A model generated the notes under the pieces. That model had not been told where the DNA came from. It worked only from the letters and a program-made list of their open reading frames with translations, and did no database searches. From the NCBI GenBank assembly GCA_027488965.1, contig JAIYAO010000172.1, positions 1 to 40,351 on the forward strand: a DNA stretch of 40,351 bases. The letters run 5' to 3'. The translations under genes were made by a program, and so were the position numbers. This DNA comes from Alphaproteobacteria bacterium. GTDB lineage: Bacteria > Pseudomonadota > Alphaproteobacteria > Caulobacterales > Aquidulcibacteraceae. The stretch's first letter is position 1; every line of letters starts with the position of its first letter. This document shows, piece after piece, positions 17,809-27,771 of this stretch.

Positions 17809-18597
17809 CTACGCAATCTTGCCCGGCACCACCGGGTGCGAACTCGACAGCCCGCCATCCACCGCGATGGCCTGGCCGTTCACGTAGCTCGCGGCGTCCG
17901 ACGCGAGAAACAGCGCCACTTCCGCAATCTCCTCCGGGCCCGCCGCGCGGCGCAACGGATTGAGCTGGCCGATCTTGCCTTCGCTGCCGCGGGCGCGCGC
18001 CATGTCGAACATCGGCTGCGTCATCCCGGTCTCTGTGAGGCCGGGGCAGATGGCGTTGATGCGCACGCCTGTGCCCGCAAGCTGGTTGGCGCCGGTCTGG
18101 ACGATGGAGATGACGCCGGCCTTCGACGCCGAATACGGCATGCCGCCCGCGCCGGAGCGCAGACCGGCCACGCTCGCCGTGCAGATGATCGACCCGCGCT
18201 TGCGCTTGGCCATCTCCCGCGCCGCCGCCTGCACGGCGATGAACACGCCGACAACGTTGATGCGGAGCAGCTCCGTCCAGTGCTCCGGCGTGAGATCGAA
18301 GAGGCCCGCGAGGCCGCCGGAAACGCCGGCGTTGGCGAACATCACGTCGAGCCCGGCGCGGTCGGCCTCCGCAAACTTCACCGCCTCGTCGATCAGCGCC
18401 TGCGTCGCGGCATCGCCCACCATCGCCCGGCCGGCGCCGCCCGCGTCCTTCAGCATCTCGACGGTGGCGCCCACCTCCGGCGAGAGATCGACAGCGATCA
18501 CGTACGCGCCTTCGCGCGCGAACAGGAGCGACGCTGCGCGCCCGATCCCGCTGGCGGCGCCGGTGACGATGGCGGTGCGGCCTTCAAGGGTTTTCAT
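17809..18597 (-). CDS. SDR family oxidoreductase
   Basis: A 262-residue classical short-chain dehydrogenase. The NAD(P)-binding TGAASGIG is at 12-19, the structural NAG at 89-91, and the catalytic set is S142, Y155 and K159 (YSASK). D37 after the second strand favours NAD over NADP. It ends with NGQAIAVDGGLSSSHPVVPG. It follows the crotonase gene by 9 nt, so the pair may act in one acyl-CoA or 3-hydroxyacyl pathway. The stop lies 4 nt from that of the opposing HIT gene. Confidence 0.93.
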   Translation of the reverse strand: MKTLEGRTAIVTGAASGIGRAASLLFAREGAYVIAVDLSPEVGATVEMLKDAGGAGRAMVGDAATQALIDEAVKFAEADRAGLDVMFANAGVSGGLAGLFDLTPEHWTELLRINVVGVFIAVQAAAREMAKRKRGSIICTASVAGLRSGAGGMPYSASKAGVISIVQTGANQLAGTGVRINAICPGLTETGMTQPMFDMARARGSEGKIGQLNPLRRAAGPEEIAEVALFLASDAASYVNGQAIAVDGGLSSSHPVVPGKIA

Positions 18598-18606
18598 GGC
18601 GCCGCC

Positions 18607-19416
18607 TCAGGCCACGTCGGCGAAGTTCGCCGTGCGCTTCTGCAGGTTCGCCATCACCGCTTCCACCTGGTTGGGCGTGCCTATGAGGGCCGTCTGCTCC
18701 ACCGATTCAAGCTTGAGGATGGCGTGCTGGTCGCTGTCGGCGATGGCGGCGAACAGGCGCTTGGCGCCGCGGATCGCGTGCGGGCTCTTGCCGGCGATCT
18801 CGGCCGCCACGGCGAGCGCTTCGGCGCGCGGATCGGCGCACACGCGGGTGGCGATGCCGATGTCCTTGGCTTCGGCGCCGGTGAACATGCGGCCGGTGTA
18901 GGTGAGTTCGCGCGCGATGTCGTCGCGCACGAGGCCGCGCAGCAGCACCATGCCGCCCATGTCGGGTACGAGGCCCCATTTGATCTCGAGGATGGAGAGC
19001 TTCGCGTCCGGGGCGATGAAGCGCATGTCGGCGCCCAGCATCACCTGGAAGCCGCCGCCGAGCGCCGCGCCGTGCACCGCCGCGATGACCGGCACAGGCT
19101 GCTCGCGCCACACCATGACGGCGTGCTGGGCGCGGTTGGCGCCGCCGGGCGTGCGGTCGTCGGTCACCAGCCGCCCTTCGCCGTTGCGCTGGCCGGAGGC
19201 CATCTTGCCGAAGTTCTCGGTGTCGAGCCCGGCGCAGAACGCGCGGCCCTCGCCCGACAGCACGATGGCGCGCACGCCCTTCTCCGTCTTGAGACGCTCG
19301 CCCGTCTCGATCAGCGCACTGAACATGGCGTCGTCGAGGGCGTTCATCTTGTCGGCGCGCACGAGGCGGACGTCGGCGACGCCGCCCGAAATCTCCACCC
19401 GGATCCGGTCTTCCAT
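18607..19416 (-). CDS. Crotonase/enoyl-CoA hydratase family protein
   Basis: A 269-residue crotonase-fold protein. The oxyanion-hole motifs FCAGLDTENF (about 60-69) and GAALGGGFQ (117-124) are present. The glutamate matching rat E164 is E144 in ILEIKWGLVPD. The other catalytic glutamate, normally after GGG, is Gln here, so a standard hydratase mechanism is doubtful. Isomerase, hydrolase or dehalogenase-type chemistry is possible. Start at ATG 19416 is set by GGGAGAG just upstream. It heads a two-gene operon with the SDR. Confidence 0.9.
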   Translation of the reverse strand: MEDRIRVEISGGVADVRLVRADKMNALDDAMFSALIETGERLKTEKGVRAIVLSGEGRAFCAGLDTENFGKMASGQRNGEGRLVTDDRTPGGANRAQHAVMVWREQPVPVIAAVHGAALGGGFQVMLGADMRFIAPDAKLSILEIKWGLVPDMGGMVLLRGLVRDDIARELTYTGRMFTGAEAKDIGIATRVCADPRAEALAVAAEIAGKSPHAIRGAKRLFAAIADSDQHAILKLESVEQTALIGTPNQVEAVMANLQKRTANFADVA

Positions 19417-19478
19417 GGCTCTCTCCCTTGGGGCCAAAGCACCACGTCCGCCGCGGGATCGCAAGCTTCGCCCCCGAT

Positions 19479-19504
19479 TTGCAATGGGACCCTTGTCTTG
19501 CAAT
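19479..19504. repeat. Direct repeat TTGCAAT in a divergent promoter region
   Basis: Two copies of TTGCAAT, at 19479-19485 and 19498-19504, are spaced 19 bp start to start, close to two helical turns. They sit between the crotonase operon (left) and the APH-like gene (right). They are candidate regulator half-sites only. Confidence 0.35.
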
Positions 19505-19585
19505 CGTTCCGGGTGCGGCCGATGCTGACGGCGATCGCGCCCGTCCCCTGACGATGGGGAAAGAGCGCGCGACGGAGGAGACCGC

Positions 19586-20671
19586 ATGGCTGCCGCTGGC
19601 GACGTTCCAGACATCGTGCGCCCGGAGGCCGTCAGCGCCGACTGGCTCACCCGCGTCCTGCAGGCCGGCGGCGTCGATGCGGTGGTGCGCGGCTTCACGG
19701 CGAAGAACGTGGGCACGGGACAGATCGGCGAGAGCGTGCGTTTCACGCTGGACTACCTGCGCGCGGGCGACGATGCGCCGGCCACCCTCGTCGGCAAGTT
19801 CCCCTCCCCCGGCGACACGAGCCGGGCCACCGGCGTGATGCTGGGCAACTATGTGCGCGAAGTGAACTTCTACCGCCACCTGGCGCCCTCGGCGCTCATC
19901 GCCACGCCGCGCTGCTTCTTCGCCGACATCGACGAGGCCACGCACGAGTTCGTGCTGATGATGGAAGACCTCGCGCCCGCGACGCAGGGCGACCAGCTTG
20001 TGGGCGTCACACTCGCGCAGGCGCACGCCGTGCTGGAGGAGGCCGCGAAGCTGCACGCCTCGCACTGGGGCGATGACGGCCTCGACGATCTTCCCTGGCT
20101 GCAGGGATCGAAGCACGCGCCTTCGCCGGTGACGAAAGAGATGGTGACGGCGGTGTGGGCCGCCTTCCGCGCGCGGTACGGGGACCGGGTGAGCGCGCTG
20201 GCGGTGGAGATCGGCGAGGCCATCTGCGCGACGTTCGGCGCGCCGGTCGAGCACCTCTCCCCCCGCTGCCTGACGCACAACGATTTCCGGCCGGACAACA
20301 TGATGTTCGCCACGCCGGCCGGCGGGCGGGCGGTGACGGTGCTGGACTGGCAGACCGCGGGCTACGGGACCGGGGCAACGGACGTGGCGTACTTTCTCGG
20401 CGGCGCCGTTCCGTTCGACGTGCGTCGGGCGCACGAGGCGGCGCTGCTTGACGGCTACCTCGGAAAGCTCAAGTCGCTCGGCGTGTCCGGCTATACCCGA
20501 GACGCGCTGTTGCGGGACTACGCGGCGGGATCGTTCCAGCTGTTCCTCACCGCATTTTTCGCCGCCGTGATGGTGAACCAGACGGCGCGCGGCGATGACA
20601 TGTTCTTCGTGATGCTGAACGGCGCCGCCGCGCAGATCGACGATACGGGCGCGCTCGCCCTGCTCAAGTAG
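19586..20671 (+). CDS. APH-family (ecdysteroid-kinase-like) phosphotransferase
   Basis: A 361-residue small-molecule kinase of the aminoglycoside phosphotransferase fold. The phosphate-binding Lys is K71 (LVGKF), hinge MMEDLAP is at 125-131, Brenner's motif HNDFRPDN is at 231-238 (H231, D233, N238) and the metal-binding Asp is D254 in VLDWQ. Catalytic residues are intact. The pattern resembles the ecdysteroid kinase/DUF1679-like group often found near acyl-CoA genes in Actinobacteria and Alphaproteobacteria. GGAGGAG precedes ATG 19586. Substrate unknown; there is no reason to call it a resistance gene. Confidence 0.88.
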   Translation: MAAAGDVPDIVRPEAVSADWLTRVLQAGGVDAVVRGFTAKNVGTGQIGESVRFTLDYLRAGDDAPATLVGKFPSPGDTSRATGVMLGNYVREVNFYRHLAPSALIATPRCFFADIDEATHEFVLMMEDLAPATQGDQLVGVTLAQAHAVLEEAAKLHASHWGDDGLDDLPWLQGSKHAPSPVTKEMVTAVWAAFRARYGDRVSALAVEIGEAICATFGAPVEHLSPRCLTHNDFRPDNMMFATPAGGRAVTVLDWQTAGYGTGATDVAYFLGGAVPFDVRRAHEAALLDGYLGKLKSLGVSGYTRDALLRDYAAGSFQLFLTAFFAAVMVNQTARGDDMFFVMLNGAAAQIDDTGALALLK

Positions 20672-20673
20672 CC

Positions 20674-21675
20674 TTACGCCGCCTTCGCAGCATCGAGCGT
20701 GGCGCGAACGTCGGCGGCGATCTCGAAGGACTGAAGGCGCGCGGCGTGATCGAAGATCTGGGCGGTGACGATGAGTTCATCCGCGCCGGTGCGGGCGATG
20801 AAGGCGGCGAGCGCGGCCTGCACCGTCTCCGGCGCCCCCACCGCCGCGCACGAGAGCAGCCCGTCGAGCATGGCGCGTTCCGCCGGCGCCATCTCCACGT
20901 GATCCACCGGCGGCGGCAGCGGCGCAGGCCGCCCGCGGCGCAGGTTGAGGAAGGCCTGTTGCAGCGAGGTGGACAGGCGCTGGGCCTCCGCATCGGTCTC
21001 TGCGGCGATGACGTTGAAGCCCAGCATCACATACGGCTTCGGGTGCGCGGGCGAGGGCTTGTAGCGTTCCCGGTAGAGCCGGAGCGCCGGCATCAGCGCC
21101 TGCGGCGCGAAGTGCGAGGCGAAGGCGAACGGCAGGCCGAGCAGCGCGGCAAGCTCCGCCCCGAACAGGCTCGATCCCAGGATCCACACCGGCACATCGA
21201 GCCCCGCCCCCGGCACCGCCTGCACGCGCTGGCCCGGTTCGGCGGGATCGAAATAGCTGATGAGCTCGAGCACATCCTGCGGGAAGCGGTCCACGTCGCC
21301 CACCAGGGTGCGCCGCAGCGCCAGCGCCGTGGGCTGGTCGGTGCCCGGCGCGCGGCCGACGCCGAGATCGATCCGCCCCGGAAACAGCGCCGCCAGCGTG
21401 CCGAACTGCTCGGCGATCACGAGGGGTGCGTGGTTGGGCAGCATGATCCCGCCGGCGCCGACGCGGATCGTGGCGGTGGCCGCCGCCACATGGCCGATGG
21501 CCACCGCCGTCGCCGCGCTCGCCACGCCCGGCATGTTGTGGTGTTCGGCCAGCCAGAAGCGGTGGAACCCAAGGCGCTCGGCGTGCACCGCGAGATCGCG
21601 GGAGTTCATCAGCGCCTGCCGGGCGTCCCCGCCCTGCAGGATGGGGGAAAGATCGAGGACCGAGAACGGGATCAT
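20674..21675 (-). CDS. LLM class flavin-dependent oxidoreductase
   Basis: A 333-residue luciferase-like monooxygenase, single chain. Typical landmarks: [19 protein letters not shown] near the start, [40 protein letters not shown] and [17 protein letters not shown]. These match the MsnO8/YhbW-type branch. It uses reduced flavin; substrate unknown. Convergent with the APH-like gene, 2 nt between stops. Confidence 0.94.
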   Translation of the reverse strand: MIPFSVLDLSPILQGGDARQALMNSRDLAVHAERLGFHRFWLAEHHNMPGVASAATAVAIGHVAAATATIRVGAGGIMLPNHAPLVIAEQFGTLAALFPGRIDLGVGRAPGTDQPTALALRRTLVGDVDRFPQDVLELISYFDPAEPGQRVQAVPGAGLDVPVWILGSSLFGAELAALLGLPFAFASHFAPQALMPALRLYRERYKPSPAHPKPYVMLGFNVIAAETDAEAQRLSTSLQQAFLNLRRGRPAPLPPPVDHVEMAPAERAMLDGLLSCAAVGAPETVQAALAAFIARTGADELIVTAQIFDHAARLQSFEIAADVRATLDAAKAA

Positions 21676-21739
21676 GGCCCCACCTTAGCCGTTCTGTGCG
21701 CAACGCGCACGCCCCGGCAGGGGCCGCCCGCCGCCGCGC

Positions 21740-22491
21740 TCACGCCTTCAGCCGGTAGCCCGTCCTGAAGATCCACCACACCGCCGCGGCACACGCGGCA
21801 AGAAACGCCAGCGTGCCCGCGAGGCTCACCCACACCCCCTCGCCGCCGTAGAAGGCCCAGCGGAAGCCGCTGACGAGGTAGTACACCGGGTTCATCTGCG
21901 TGATCGTCTGCCAGACGGGGGGCAGCATATCGATGGAATAGAAGCTGCCGCCTAGGAACGTAAGCGGCGTCACGATCAGCAGCGGCACGAACTGGAGCTT
22001 CTCAAAGCTGTCGGCCCAGATGCCGATGACGAAGCCGAACAGCGAGAACGTCACCGCCGTCAGCACCAGGAACCCCGCCATCGCCAGCGGGTGCAGCACG
22101 TCGAGCGGCACGAACAGGCGCGCGGTGGCCAGGATGATGAGCCCGATGATCACGGATTTGGTCGCCGCCGCGCCCACAAACCCGATCACGATCTCCAGCG
22201 CCGAGATGGGCGCCGACAAAAGCTCGTAGATCGTGCCCGAGAACTTCGGGAAGTAGATGCCGAACGAGGCGTTGCCGATGCTTTCGGTGAGCAGCGACAG
22301 CATGATCAGGCCCGGCACGATGAACGCGCCGTACGGCACGCCGTTCACCTCCGCCATGCGCCCGCCCATGGCCGAGCCGAACACGACGAAATAGAGCGAC
22401 GTGGTCAGCACCGGCGACAGGATGCTCTGGAACACCGTGCGCCAGGTGCGCGACATCTCGAACACGTAGATGGCGCGGATCGCGTGGAGGT

Positions 22492-22495
<4 letters not shown>
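21740..22495 (-). CDS. ABC-2 type transporter permease
   Basis: A 251-residue inner-membrane protein with six predicted helices and the ABC-2 signature ([13 protein letters not shown] near the C terminus; [15 protein letters not shown] before it). It is the YadH-type partner of YadG ATPases. Its ATG overlaps the ATPase stop by four bases (ATGA), so the two subunits are co-translated. Exported substrate unknown. Confidence 0.94.
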
Positions 22496-23433
<938 letters not shown>

Positions 23434-23663
23434 GGATCCGCGCGGGATGGGCGCGGCCTGCACACGATCGGCGCCGGCGCCGTTGCGGAAACCGCTGTGC
23501 GCACGGGCGGACGGGCGCTGGCCAGCCGGGTTTGGATGAGGACCGCCTTTTCCCACGCGTCACCGGCGCATGTCCACCCCGGAAGCACGCTGCGCCCGCT
23601 TCCGTCGCCGCCGCGCATGGCGCTAGGGTGGCCGCACGGCACAAGAAGGAAAAGAGGCCCGCC

Positions 23664-24431
23664 ATGATCGCGACCAACTTCAGCACGGACCTTTCCGGCC
23701 AGACGGCCCTGGTCACCGGCGCATCCTCGGGCCTCGGGCGGCGCTTTGCGGAAGTGCTGGCCGCCGCGGGAGCGAAGGTTGCGCTGTGTGCGCGGCGCGC
23801 CGACAGGCTGAACGAACTCGCAGGCGAGATCGCCGGGCGCGGCGGCGTGGCGGCGGCGATCTCGCTCGACGTCACCGACGCGCAGCAGCTTGTCGATGCG
23901 GTGGCGCAGGCGGAGGACACGCTGGGCCCCGTCACGATTCTGGTGAACAACGCCGGCATTCCCGACGCGAAGTACGCCACCAAGATGCCGCTCGATCTCG
24001 TCGACCGCGTGCTCGACATCAACGTGCGCGCGCCGTGGGTGCTGTCGTGCGAGGTGGCGCGTCGGCTGATCGCGGCAAAGACGCCGGGGCGCATCGTCAA
24101 CATCGCGTCGGTGGCGGCGTTCCACTACGGGGGCGGAGGCGCTGCGCTCTACTCGGTGTCGAAGGCCGCGGTGATCCGCATGACGGAGGCGCTCGCGGTG
24201 GAATGGGCAGCCTACCACATCAACGTAAACGCCATCGCACCCGGGGCCTTCGCCTCAGAGATGATGGACGGCATGCTGGCGCGGATGGGCGACATCAGCC
24301 AGCACTTTCCGCGCAAGCGCATCGGCGATCCCGCGCAGCTGGATTCCACGCTCCTTTATCTGGTCTCGCCCGCGTCCGCATACGTCACCGGGACGTTCAT
24401 CAAGGTGGACGATGGCCAGGGCGCGCGCTGA
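23664..24431 (+). CDS. SDR family oxidoreductase
   Basis: A 255-residue classical SDR with TGASSGLG at 18-25, NNAG at 95-98, and S149, Y163, K167 (YSVSK). Residues after strand 2 (CARRADRL) favour NADP. The C terminus [16 protein letters not shown] is the usual SDR end. AAGGA and GAGG lie before the ATG at 23664. Substrate unknown. Its neighbour downstream has a different character (secreted CotH-like), so no operon function is inferred. Confidence 0.93.
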   Translation: MIATNFSTDLSGQTALVTGASSGLGRRFAEVLAAAGAKVALCARRADRLNELAGEIAGRGGVAAAISLDVTDAQQLVDAVAQAEDTLGPVTILVNNAGIPDAKYATKMPLDLVDRVLDINVRAPWVLSCEVARRLIAAKTPGRIVNIASVAAFHYGGGGAALYSVSKAAVIRMTEALAVEWAAYHINVNAIAPGAFASEMMDGMLARMGDISQHFPRKRIGDPAQLDSTLLYLVSPASAYVTGTFIKVDDGQGAR

Positions 24432-24521
24432 GCCCGCGGGCTTCTCCCCCGCCGGGTGGCCGCTTCTATCCGGCAGCGCCCTGTGGCAATCTGCTGCGAA
24501 ACGAGTGTGCGGGAGCAAGGC

Positions 24522-25565
24522 ATGTGGAAATCGATGTGGTGCGGTGCGGCGCTGCTGGCGGTGGCGATGGCCGCTACGCCCGCCCGCGCGGACGCGCCGC
24601 TGTTCGCCGAAGAGGGCGAAATCGCATTCACGCTGCACGCGCAGTTCGGCAAGCTTGAACGCGCCGCCAAGCGCAGCGTCGATCCCGTACCCGCGACGCT
24701 CACCCTGCCCGGCGGCGCCCAGGACTACGCCCTCCAGATCGCCCCGCGCGGCTTCTCGCGGCGCACCGGGGAGATCTGCTCCTTCCCGCCGCTCAAGCTC
24801 GACCTCGACAAGAAGGCCATGGAAGGCACGCTGTTCGACGACCAGAACAAGCTGAAGCTCGTCACCCAGTGCCGGCCGCAGTCCAGTTACGAACAGCTGC
24901 TGCTGCGGGAGTACACGGTCTACCGCCTCTACAACCAGCTCAGCCCGCTGAGCTTCCGGGTGCGCCTGGCCCGCGTGACGTACCACGACACCGACGGGCG
25001 CGGCCCCGGCGCCACCCAGTACGGCTTCCTCATCGAGGACGCCGACGCGATGGCCAAGCGCAACGGCCTCGTGGAGATCGAGGCCCAGCCCCGCCAACTC
25101 ACCGCCGGACAACTCGACCCCCAGCGGGCGGCGCTGTTCGCCATGTTCGAGTTCGTCATCGGCAACCTGGACTGGGAGTACTTCGCCGGCCCGCCGGGAG
25201 ACTTCTGCTGCCACAACGCCAAGCTGGCGGGACCGAAGGACGCGACCTCCGGCATCTTGCCCACGCCCTACGACTTCGACTTCTCGGCCCTGGTGGACGC
25301 GCCCTACGCCACGCCGCCCGAAGGCCTCAACGTGCGCGACGCTCACGTCCGTTACTACCGCGGCCACTGCCGGTTCAACGCGCAGGCGCCGGGCGCGCTC
25401 GCGTTGTTGCAGGAGAAGCGGCCCGCCTTCGCGGCGATCATCGCTGGCGAGACGCGCATCAGCGAAGCCAACCGGCGCGAGATGCAGGCCTATCTCGACG
25501 AGTCGTTCGAGATCCTGGCGGACCCGCGCCGCTTCGAACGCGAGATCATCGGGCGCTGCCGCTAG
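24522..25565 (+). CDS. Secreted CotH-like protein
   Basis: A 347-residue exported protein (signal peptide about 1-23, ending ARA). Conserved blocks in order: LLREYTVYRLYNQLSPLSF and RVRLARVTYHDT (about 128-156), YGFLIED (167-173), FEFVIGNLDW (209-218), CCHNAKL (229-235) and PYDFDFSALVDAPYA (249-263). The N-x-D, HN and D-F-D arrangement resembles the catalytic and metal-binding residues of kinase-fold CotH proteins, some of which phosphorylate extracellular proteins. I infer a distant CotH relative rather than a confirmed kinase. Start at ATG 24522 places the signal peptide directly at the N terminus. Its 3' end overlaps the opposing phosphatase gene by 20 nt. Confidence 0.75.
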   Translation: MWKSMWCGAALLAVAMAATPARADAPLFAEEGEIAFTLHAQFGKLERAAKRSVDPVPATLTLPGGAQDYALQIAPRGFSRRTGEICSFPPLKLDLDKKAMEGTLFDDQNKLKLVTQCRPQSSYEQLLLREYTVYRLYNQLSPLSFRVRLARVTYHDTDGRGPGATQYGFLIEDADAMAKRNGLVEIEAQPRQLTAGQLDPQRAALFAMFEFVIGNLDWEYFAGPPGDFCCHNAKLAGPKDATSGILPTPYDFDFSALVDAPYATPPEGLNVRDAHVRYYRGHCRFNAQAPGALALLQEKRPAFAAIIAGETRISEANRREMQAYLDESFEILADPRRFEREIIGRCR

Positions 25566-26736
25566 GGATGGCCGTGGCGCCGTTGGGGGCGCCGCAGGTC
25601 TCCACCAGCCGGCGCGTGGGCGCGCCCTCGGGATCGAGCGCGGCGATCTGGGCGAAGTAGGCGCACCGGCTTCCGCGGGTGGACAGATCAAGCGGAACCC
25701 GCTGGCCGCGGTGCATCACCGAAAGGGCGCCGCGCTCCGCGATGAGGAAGGCCCGCGGATCGGGATACCGCGCAGGCACCGCTACGTCCGTCACGATCAC
25801 CCGCCCTTCGAAGCGCGGCAGCACCATCGACGCGCGCTTGGTGTGGCCCACCACGATCCGCGCCACCTTGTGTGTGGCGAGCAGCGCGCGCAGGTGCGAC
25901 GCCTCCGTCACCTCCGCGTTGAGCGCCAGCCCCCGGTACCAAAGGGGGCCCTCCTCGGCATGGGTGATGTCGGGCAGTCGGGGATCGGGGAGGCCGTCGA
26001 GCGCCGACCGGACGGCCAAGTTGATCGCCTCGCGCGGCGTGCGGCGGTACAGCGGGCCAAGGCCCGCGTGCATGTAGAGCGTATCGTTGATGCGGATCAC
26101 GGCGTCGTGGTCCGCGATCCAGCCGCCATAGAGACCGTTGGTCCGCCACGCCTCGCGGTGCTCGACGAAGCCCAGCGGGTGTTCGGCGTTCCAGCGCGCG
26201 CGGTGCGCCTCGTCGAACACGGGCAGGCCCTCGGGCGGCGGGGTCTCGCGCAGCTTGCGCACCACCTCTGCGTAGTACGCGTCCCGCCGGGCCGGCGAGT
26301 CCGCATCCACGAACGCCGCATACTCGCCGGCGCTGACGTAGCGCAGGTCGCCCTCGATGTTCATGGCCTCGTGATTGCCGATCAGCGCGTGCACGCGCCC
26401 GCCCGCAATCGCCGCCTGCGGTTCGATGCGCATCAGGTGATCGAGGATCTTGCGCGTGTCGGCGCCGCGATCGGGCACATCGCCCAGCTGGACGAAATGC
26501 GTCTGGCCGCCGATCCAGTCGCCGTTGGCGTCGATGAGACCGGCCTGCGTGGCCATGTCGACGAACTTGGGATAGTCGCCGTGCAGGTCGCCGATGGCGA
26601 CCACGCGGGCCACGTTCTCCCACGAGGACACCGCCGACGCCCCCGCCGGCGGCTGCGCATCGGCCACGGTGGGCGTGGCGCACGCGGCGGCGAAAGCGGC
26701 GATGGCGGAAATGGCGGCGCTGAAAAGTCTAGTCAT
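25546..26736 (-). CDS. Calcineurin-like (Shewanella-like) metallophosphatase, exported
   Basis: A 396-residue metallophosphoesterase. Metal and catalytic motifs: GDLHGD, LGDVPDRG, ALIGNHEAMN and VVGHTKR, all in the expected order, plus the SLP-type insert LRYVSAGEYAAF. The N-terminal hydrophobic segment ends FAAACATP, a signal peptide with a possible but weak lipobox, so the enzyme is probably periplasmic. The ATG at 26736 overlaps the stop of the upstream propeller gene by 8 nt, giving an operon. Substrate may be phosphoproteins or small phosphates. It faces the CotH-like gene, with which it could form an opposing kinase/phosphatase pair (speculative). Confidence 0.88.
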   Translation of the reverse strand: MTRLFSAAISAIAAFAAACATPTVADAQPPAGASAVSSWENVARVVAIGDLHGDYPKFVDMATQAGLIDANGDWIGGQTHFVQLGDVPDRGADTRKILDHLMRIEPQAAIAGGRVHALIGNHEAMNIEGDLRYVSAGEYAAFVDADSPARRDAYYAEVVRKLRETPPPEGLPVFDEAHRARWNAEHPLGFVEHREAWRTNGLYGGWIADHDAVIRINDTLYMHAGLGPLYRRTPREAINLAVRSALDGLPDPRLPDITHAEEGPLWYRGLALNAEVTEASHLRALLATHKVARIVVGHTKRASMVLPRFEGRVIVTDVAVPARYPDPRAFLIAERGALSVMHRGQRVPLDLSTRGSRCAYFAQIAALDPEGAPTRRLVETCGAPNGATAIPSGSAR

Positions 26737-27694
26737 TGCGGCGGGCATACCGGGTGAGCTGGGCGCTGGAGTTCTTGGTCGCTTCATCGGCGATCACGAG
26801 CGCGCCGTCGGGCATGACCGCGGCCCCTTCCGCCTGGTCGTGGCGCCCGCCGAGGCGGCGGCCGGTGACGATGGCGCCGTCCGGGCCAAGCTCCACCATC
26901 GCCTTTTCGCGCGCTGCGAGCAGCACGACCCGACCGGACGCCGGGTCGATCTCGACGGACGAGGGATGGAAACTGTCCACCCGCGCCGCGGCGGCGAGGT
27001 CCGCCACCGGCAGGGTGCGCCAGGGTCTGGCGTCGAGACGCCCCGTGCGGCGGGACCACGAAAACAGGACGACTGAAGACCGCATCGACCGACCAAGCAT
27101 TTCCTTGCAGGCCACAATAAGGCTGTCGGCGGCCCGCAGGTACGCAAGCCCCTCCACTTCACAGACAGTGGCGAGCCGCGTCTCCACCGCCGTGTACGGC
27201 ACGTGTGCGCCGTTGGCCCCTTCCCGGAAACGGTAGAGGGCGCCGGTGCTGGTGATCAAGTAGATATCCCCGCCGTCCGCCACGGCGATGCCTTCGAAGT
27301 CCCCCTTCACCACCGGATCGCCGATGGCGAAGCTCCGCACGATTTCCCCTGTGGCGGGCGCGATTTCGCGAATCACCGCACGCTCGTCGTCGTGCCCCAG
27401 CAGCCGCCCGTCCGCCGTCACCGCAAGGCCGGAAATCTCCGGGATGGCGCCCGACAGCGGGACGCGCGCGGAGGCTGCGGCGGCGAACAGCGATTCGCCC
27501 GCGGCCGGCGCCTCGGCCTTGCGCTGCCCCGCCGCCGGCGCGGGCGCGCCGCAGGCGCCGATGAGCGCCACCGCGGCGCACGCCTGTACGGCCCGACGGA
27601 GAAGTCGATTTTCGCGTTTCAGGTGAGCGCTCCCTGGCAGACCCAGACGCCTTACAGGCGGCCGGACGGAATTGCACGCCCGCCGGTCACACAC
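26729..27694 (-). CDS. Lipoprotein beta-propeller (phytase-like/SdiA-regulated type)
   Basis: About 322 residues. The leader VQACAAVALIGACGAP gives a clear lipobox (IGAC), so the mature protein is membrane-anchored. The mature part has repeated strand motifs: PEISGLAVTADGRLLGHDDE, GDFEGIAVADGGDIYLI, CEVEGLAYLRAADSLIVACK, SFHPSSVEIDPASGRVVLL and AEGAAVMPDGALVIADE. These are typical of SdiA-regulated/esterase-like phytase propellers. The start is uncertain: GTG 27694 is given, TTG 27730 is possible, and a non-ATG start closer to the signal peptide would look more natural. It is operonic with the phosphatase. Enzymatic activity is not established. Confidence 0.72.
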   Translation of the reverse strand: MCDRRACNSVRPPVRRLGLPGSAHLKRENRLLRRAVQACAAVALIGACGAPAPAAGQRKAEAPAAGESLFAAAASARVPLSGAIPEISGLAVTADGRLLGHDDERAVIREIAPATGEIVRSFAIGDPVVKGDFEGIAVADGGDIYLITSTGALYRFREGANGAHVPYTAVETRLATVCEVEGLAYLRAADSLIVACKEMLGRSMRSSVVLFSWSRRTGRLDARPWRTLPVADLAAAARVDSFHPSSVEIDPASGRVVLLAAREKAMVELGPDGAIVTGRRLGGRHDQAEGAAVMPDGALVIADEATKNSSAQLTRYARRND

Positions 27695-27702
27695 GGGGAG
27701 GC

Positions 27703-27719
27703 GCCTTGTAAAGTTTCGG
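27703..27719. promoter_or_regulatory. Shared promoter-region motif
   Basis: GCCTTGTAAAGTTTCGG lies between the divergent propeller and DUF4956-like genes. It matches the motif at 2548-2565 except for one substitution and one extra T. GGCGCC flanks it on both sides (27700-27705 partly, and after 27717), making a loose dyad. Candidate regulator site. Confidence 0.4.
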
Positions 27720-27771
27720 CGCCTACGCAACGTTGCGCGACGCTGCTTCGGGGCGGCAAAGGATTCGCTGG

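Noticed and set aside
17836-19551. 571-codon plus-strand open frame
   Set aside because: Antisense to the SDR and crotonase genes, both of which have intact catalytic motifs.
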